Notes under the pieces: generated by a model
Seen by the model: the letters and a program-made list of their open reading frames with translations, nothing else
What the model was told of the DNA's origin: nothing
Database searches by the model: none
Program-made: the position numbers and the translations under genes
Shown here: positions 61,822 through 64,000 of the stretch, piece by piece
Layout of the letters: the number at the start of each line of letters is the position of its first letter
Position numbering within the stretch: position 1 is the first letter of the stretch
Origin: Flavobacterium jumunjinense
GTDB lineage: Bacteria; Bacteroidota; Bacteroidia; Flavobacteriales; Flavobacteriaceae
DNA length: 64,000 bases
Assembly (NCBI RefSeq): GCF_021650975.2
Contig: NZ_CP091285.1
Coordinates: 3,782,001 to 3,846,000, forward strand
Direction of reading: 5' to 3'

Positions 61822-62890
61822 ACTGTAATGGTATTTGTAATCGAATTATAAAATAATTAAATTTAACCTTTTCTTCTAAAATAAAGCCCGATTTATATAA
61901 CAATTCTAATCTTTTTTGAAGGTTATTCATCCCAATTCCACCTTTCAATTTTGTCTTCGTATCTGGATTAAAATTATTAATAATTACAAAATGTAATTGT
62001 TCCTCTATAATTTGAACATTCAACTTTATTATTAAGTTTTTATTGTTTACACCACCATGTTTAAATGCATTTTCGATAAAAGAAATCAGTAAAAGCGGTG
62101 GAATTTGTACGTTCTCAATTTCAGATTCAATATTAAAAATAGAAACTACATCGGAGAAACGTAATTTTTCAATTTCAATATAATTACTAATATATTCAAT
62201 TTCTTTTAACAACGGAACGCATTGAACATCATTAATATCATATAAAACATATTCCATTAATTTTGAAAGCTTAATTATTACCTCGGGAACCTTTGAAGAT
62301 GACTGCAACGACAAAGAATATAAATTATTCAATGTATTAAAAAAGAAATGAGGTTGAATTTGATTTTTTAAAAACTCTAGTTTAATTTTTAATTGACTCT
62401 CTATTAATGCCTTATTTCTGTTTCTTTCATTAATCCAAACCATAGTAAGATAAACAGAAGTAACAATTGCTAAAACATATAACTCTCCTATTACTACAGC
62501 AACAATATAATTAATATTATAAGGTTTATAATCTTTGTTTGTTTCTGGCCAAATATCTTCAGTAATTAGATAGTAGGTTAAAAAAGTTCGAATCATGTAA
62601 GCTAAAAAAATACTTGCAAAAAGCCAAAACAAATACTCTTTATACTTATGATTTAAAATAAACTTTGGCAGTAAAAAATACAAATTAAAATAAGCAAAAG
62701 GAATATGAATTATAAATTCAAGAATATTAGATTTCAAAGAATAACTGTAATCATCAAAATAAGCACCCCACCTAATAAAATTCATAAAAAAATAAAATAG
62801 CCAAAACCATAAATGATACCTAAACGGAATTTTAGGTCTATCATACCTATTTTTACCTGCAAAAAAAGATTTAAATTGAAAGACATTCAT
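61811..62890 (-). CDS. LytS-type sensor histidine kinase
   Basis: 359 residues. Four membrane helices at ~25-45, 55-75, 88-110 and 128-152, then the His_kinase domain with the phospho-acceptor in NQIQPHFFFNTLNNL (H181) and an HATPase part (LLISFIENAFKHGG as N box, GGIGMNNLQKRLELLY as G box). No separate periplasmic sensor domain: it likely senses within the membrane. Translationally coupled to the LytTR regulator. Confidence 0.95.
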   Translation of the reverse strand: MNVFQFKSFFAGKNRYDRPKIPFRYHLWFWLFYFFMNFIRWGAYFDDYSYSLKSNILEFIIHIPFAYFNLYFLLPKFILNHKYKEYLFWLFASIFLAYMIRTFLTYYLITEDIWPETNKDYKPYNINYIVAVVIGELYVLAIVTSVYLTMVWINERNRNKALIESQLKIKLEFLKNQIQPHFFFNTLNNLYSLSLQSSSKVPEVIIKLSKLMEYVLYDINDVQCVPLLKEIEYISNYIEIEKLRFSDVVSIFNIESEIENVQIPPLLLISFIENAFKHGGVNNKNLIIKLNVQIIEEQLHFVIINNFNPDTKTKLKGGIGMNNLQKRLELLYKSGFILEEKVKFNYFIIRLQIPLQYED

Positions 62891-63216
62891 AATTAGACAA
62901 AATATAATATTCTTTTATCATTAAAAAAAAATAAAAAAAACCTCTGCTTTTATTTTCTGTAAAAAAAACAAAAAAACAACTTTTTTAACAATTAAAAGCA
63001 CTATTTTTTATTATTTATAGAAAAAAATTATAATTTAAACAAAAATAAACAGAGATACTACATCTTTTATTAAATAAAAAAATGCTTTTATAAAACATTA
63101 TTGATAAAAAATCACCGTTCGTTGAAATTTTAATGTTGTTGGTTTAAATAATTTTTTTAAAACAATAGTTAAAAATATATTTACAGTATGACTAACAAAA
63201 AAACAAACTATATAAC
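62891..63216. other. AT-rich intergenic region between the kinase and SusC genes
   Basis: 326 bp, extremely AT-rich, no ORF. A near-promoter TATATTTA lies about 35 bp before the SusC ATG (one mismatch to TAnnTTTG). Confidence 0.5.
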
Positions 63217-64000
63217 ATGAAAAAAGTAATTTTAATTACTCTACTTTTTTTTACTCTGCAAAGCGTTGTAGCACAGGTAAAAAAAATAAAAGGACAAGTC
63301 ACAGACATGACTGGTCTACCTTTAAATATGGCAAACATAATTATTAAAGGAGAAAAAAAAGGTACTATTAGTGATTTTGATGGTTACTTTTCTATTGATG
63401 TAAACAAAGGACAAACACTAGTAATATCCTATCTTGGGTTTGAAACCAAAGAAATTATTGTTCAAGATCAAACTGAAATTAATGTACAGCTAAAAGAATC
63501 TATAGTAACAGGATTAAATGAAGTAGTTGTAACTTCATTAGGCATTAAAAAATCCAAAAAATCATTGACCTACTCTACTCAAGAAGTTAAAAACGAAGAA
63601 TTAACAAGAGTAAAAGACGCTAATATTGTAAACACAATTGCAGGTAAAATTGCAGGTGTTGCAATAACAAGAAGTGCAGGTGGAACAGGTGGTTCTACAA
63701 AAGTTATAATTAGGGGAAACTCATCTATAATAAACAATCAGCCTTTATATGTTGTAGATGGAATACCGTTATATAATGTATCTCCAAGTCAACCAAATGA
63801 AGTATTTGGTGATACAGGAACTGGAAACAGAGATGGTGGAGATATTATTTCTTTAATTAATCCAGATGATATAGAAAACATGTCTGTACTTAAAGGAGCA
63901 GCAGCTTCTGCTCTTTACGGTACACAGGGAGGACGAGGTGTTATATTATTGACCACAAAAAAAGGAAATACAGGAAAACCAACAATCAAAATTACGTCTA
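63217..64000 (+). CDS. SusC/RagA-type TonB-linked outer membrane receptor (3' end outside the window)
   Basis: First 261 codons. Signal peptide [20 protein letters not shown]; carboxypeptidase-regulatory-like domain at ~22-100 ([51 protein letters not shown]); then the plug domain with SusC signatures ([79 protein letters not shown]). Full proteins have about 1000 residues and work with a SusD lipoprotein to import glycans or peptides; the partner would lie beyond the window. Confidence 0.95.
   Translation, partial: MKKVILITLLFFTLQSVVAQVKKIKGQVTDMTGLPLNMANIIIKGEKKGTISDFDGYFSIDVNKGQTLVISYLGFETKEIIVQDQTEINVQLKESIVTGLNEVVVTSLGIKKSKKSLTYSTQEVKNEELTRVKDANIVNTIAGKIAGVAITRSAGGTGGSTKVIIRGNSSIINNQPLYVVDGIPLYNVSPSQPNEVFGDTGTGNRDGGDIISLINPDDIENMSVLKGAAASALYGTQGGRGVILLTTKKGNTGKPTIKITS

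Overview
The window comes from the chromosome of a low-GC member of the Flavobacteriaceae (Bacteroidota). The evidence is a type IX secretion C-terminal tail protein, a SusC-type receptor, flavobacterial family proteins (DUF3822 next to rsmD, DUF3667, DUF4258, bacterial DHS next to speA), and repeated promoters of the Bacteroidota form TTG-N19/20-TAnnTTTG. Both outermost genes are cut by the window edges (alanine dehydrogenase on the left, a SusC-like receptor on the right).

Layout. 1-9.4 kb: partial ald, a DUF4258 protein, tRNA-Val, a large secreted T9SS protein, an unrecognised three-gene minus-strand cluster (4.8-7.4 kb), a Crp-like regulator and an SMP-30/strictosidine-synthase-like beta-propeller. 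9.7-19.4 kb is accessory in character: an NYN-LOTUS nuclease, a 12-unit 21-bp repeat array before a small HTH/coiled-coil gene, MepB, a 1374-aa helicase-nuclease that looks like a phage-defence protein, and a pair of AlkB-like 2-oxoglutarate oxygenases. 19.4-36.3 kb is mostly core: proline dehydrogenase, aroB, speA, a DHS-like protein, DinB-like, Lrp/AsnC, M14 peptidase, an XRE regulator surrounded by its probable operators, an acyltransferase, a spermidine-synthase-like protein, an ABC exporter, kdsB, a RecD-like helicase, DUF3822, rsmD and rnpB.

36.3-44.1 kb is a repeat-rich island centred on a type VI-B CRISPR system. It holds a 1194-aa Cas13b with both HEPN RxxxxH motifs and a short array on the same strand downstream of it. 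The array contains four 36-nt repeats, two 86-87-nt long repeats interrupted by an insert, and one degenerate terminal repeat. No csx27/csx28 and no cas1/cas2 are visible. The island is flanked by direct copies of a ~200-bp intergenic repeat, one of which directly abuts the array. A second phased repeat array (8 units of ~22 bp) lies between cas13b and a 160-aa orphan gene.

44.1-52.1 kb is a five-gene minus-strand oxidase operon: a tyrosinase-like copper enzyme, a LodA-like CTQ amino-acid oxidase, a small protein, a LodB-like flavoprotein that probably matures LodA, and a lipoprotein with one CxxCH haem motif. 52.2-64 kb: DUF3667, dnaX with a probable -1 frameshift at an A-run, a series of small secreted or unrecognised proteins including two broken or start-less ORFs, a YiaA-like and an RDD protein, a LytS/LytTR two-component pair and the start of a SusC receptor.
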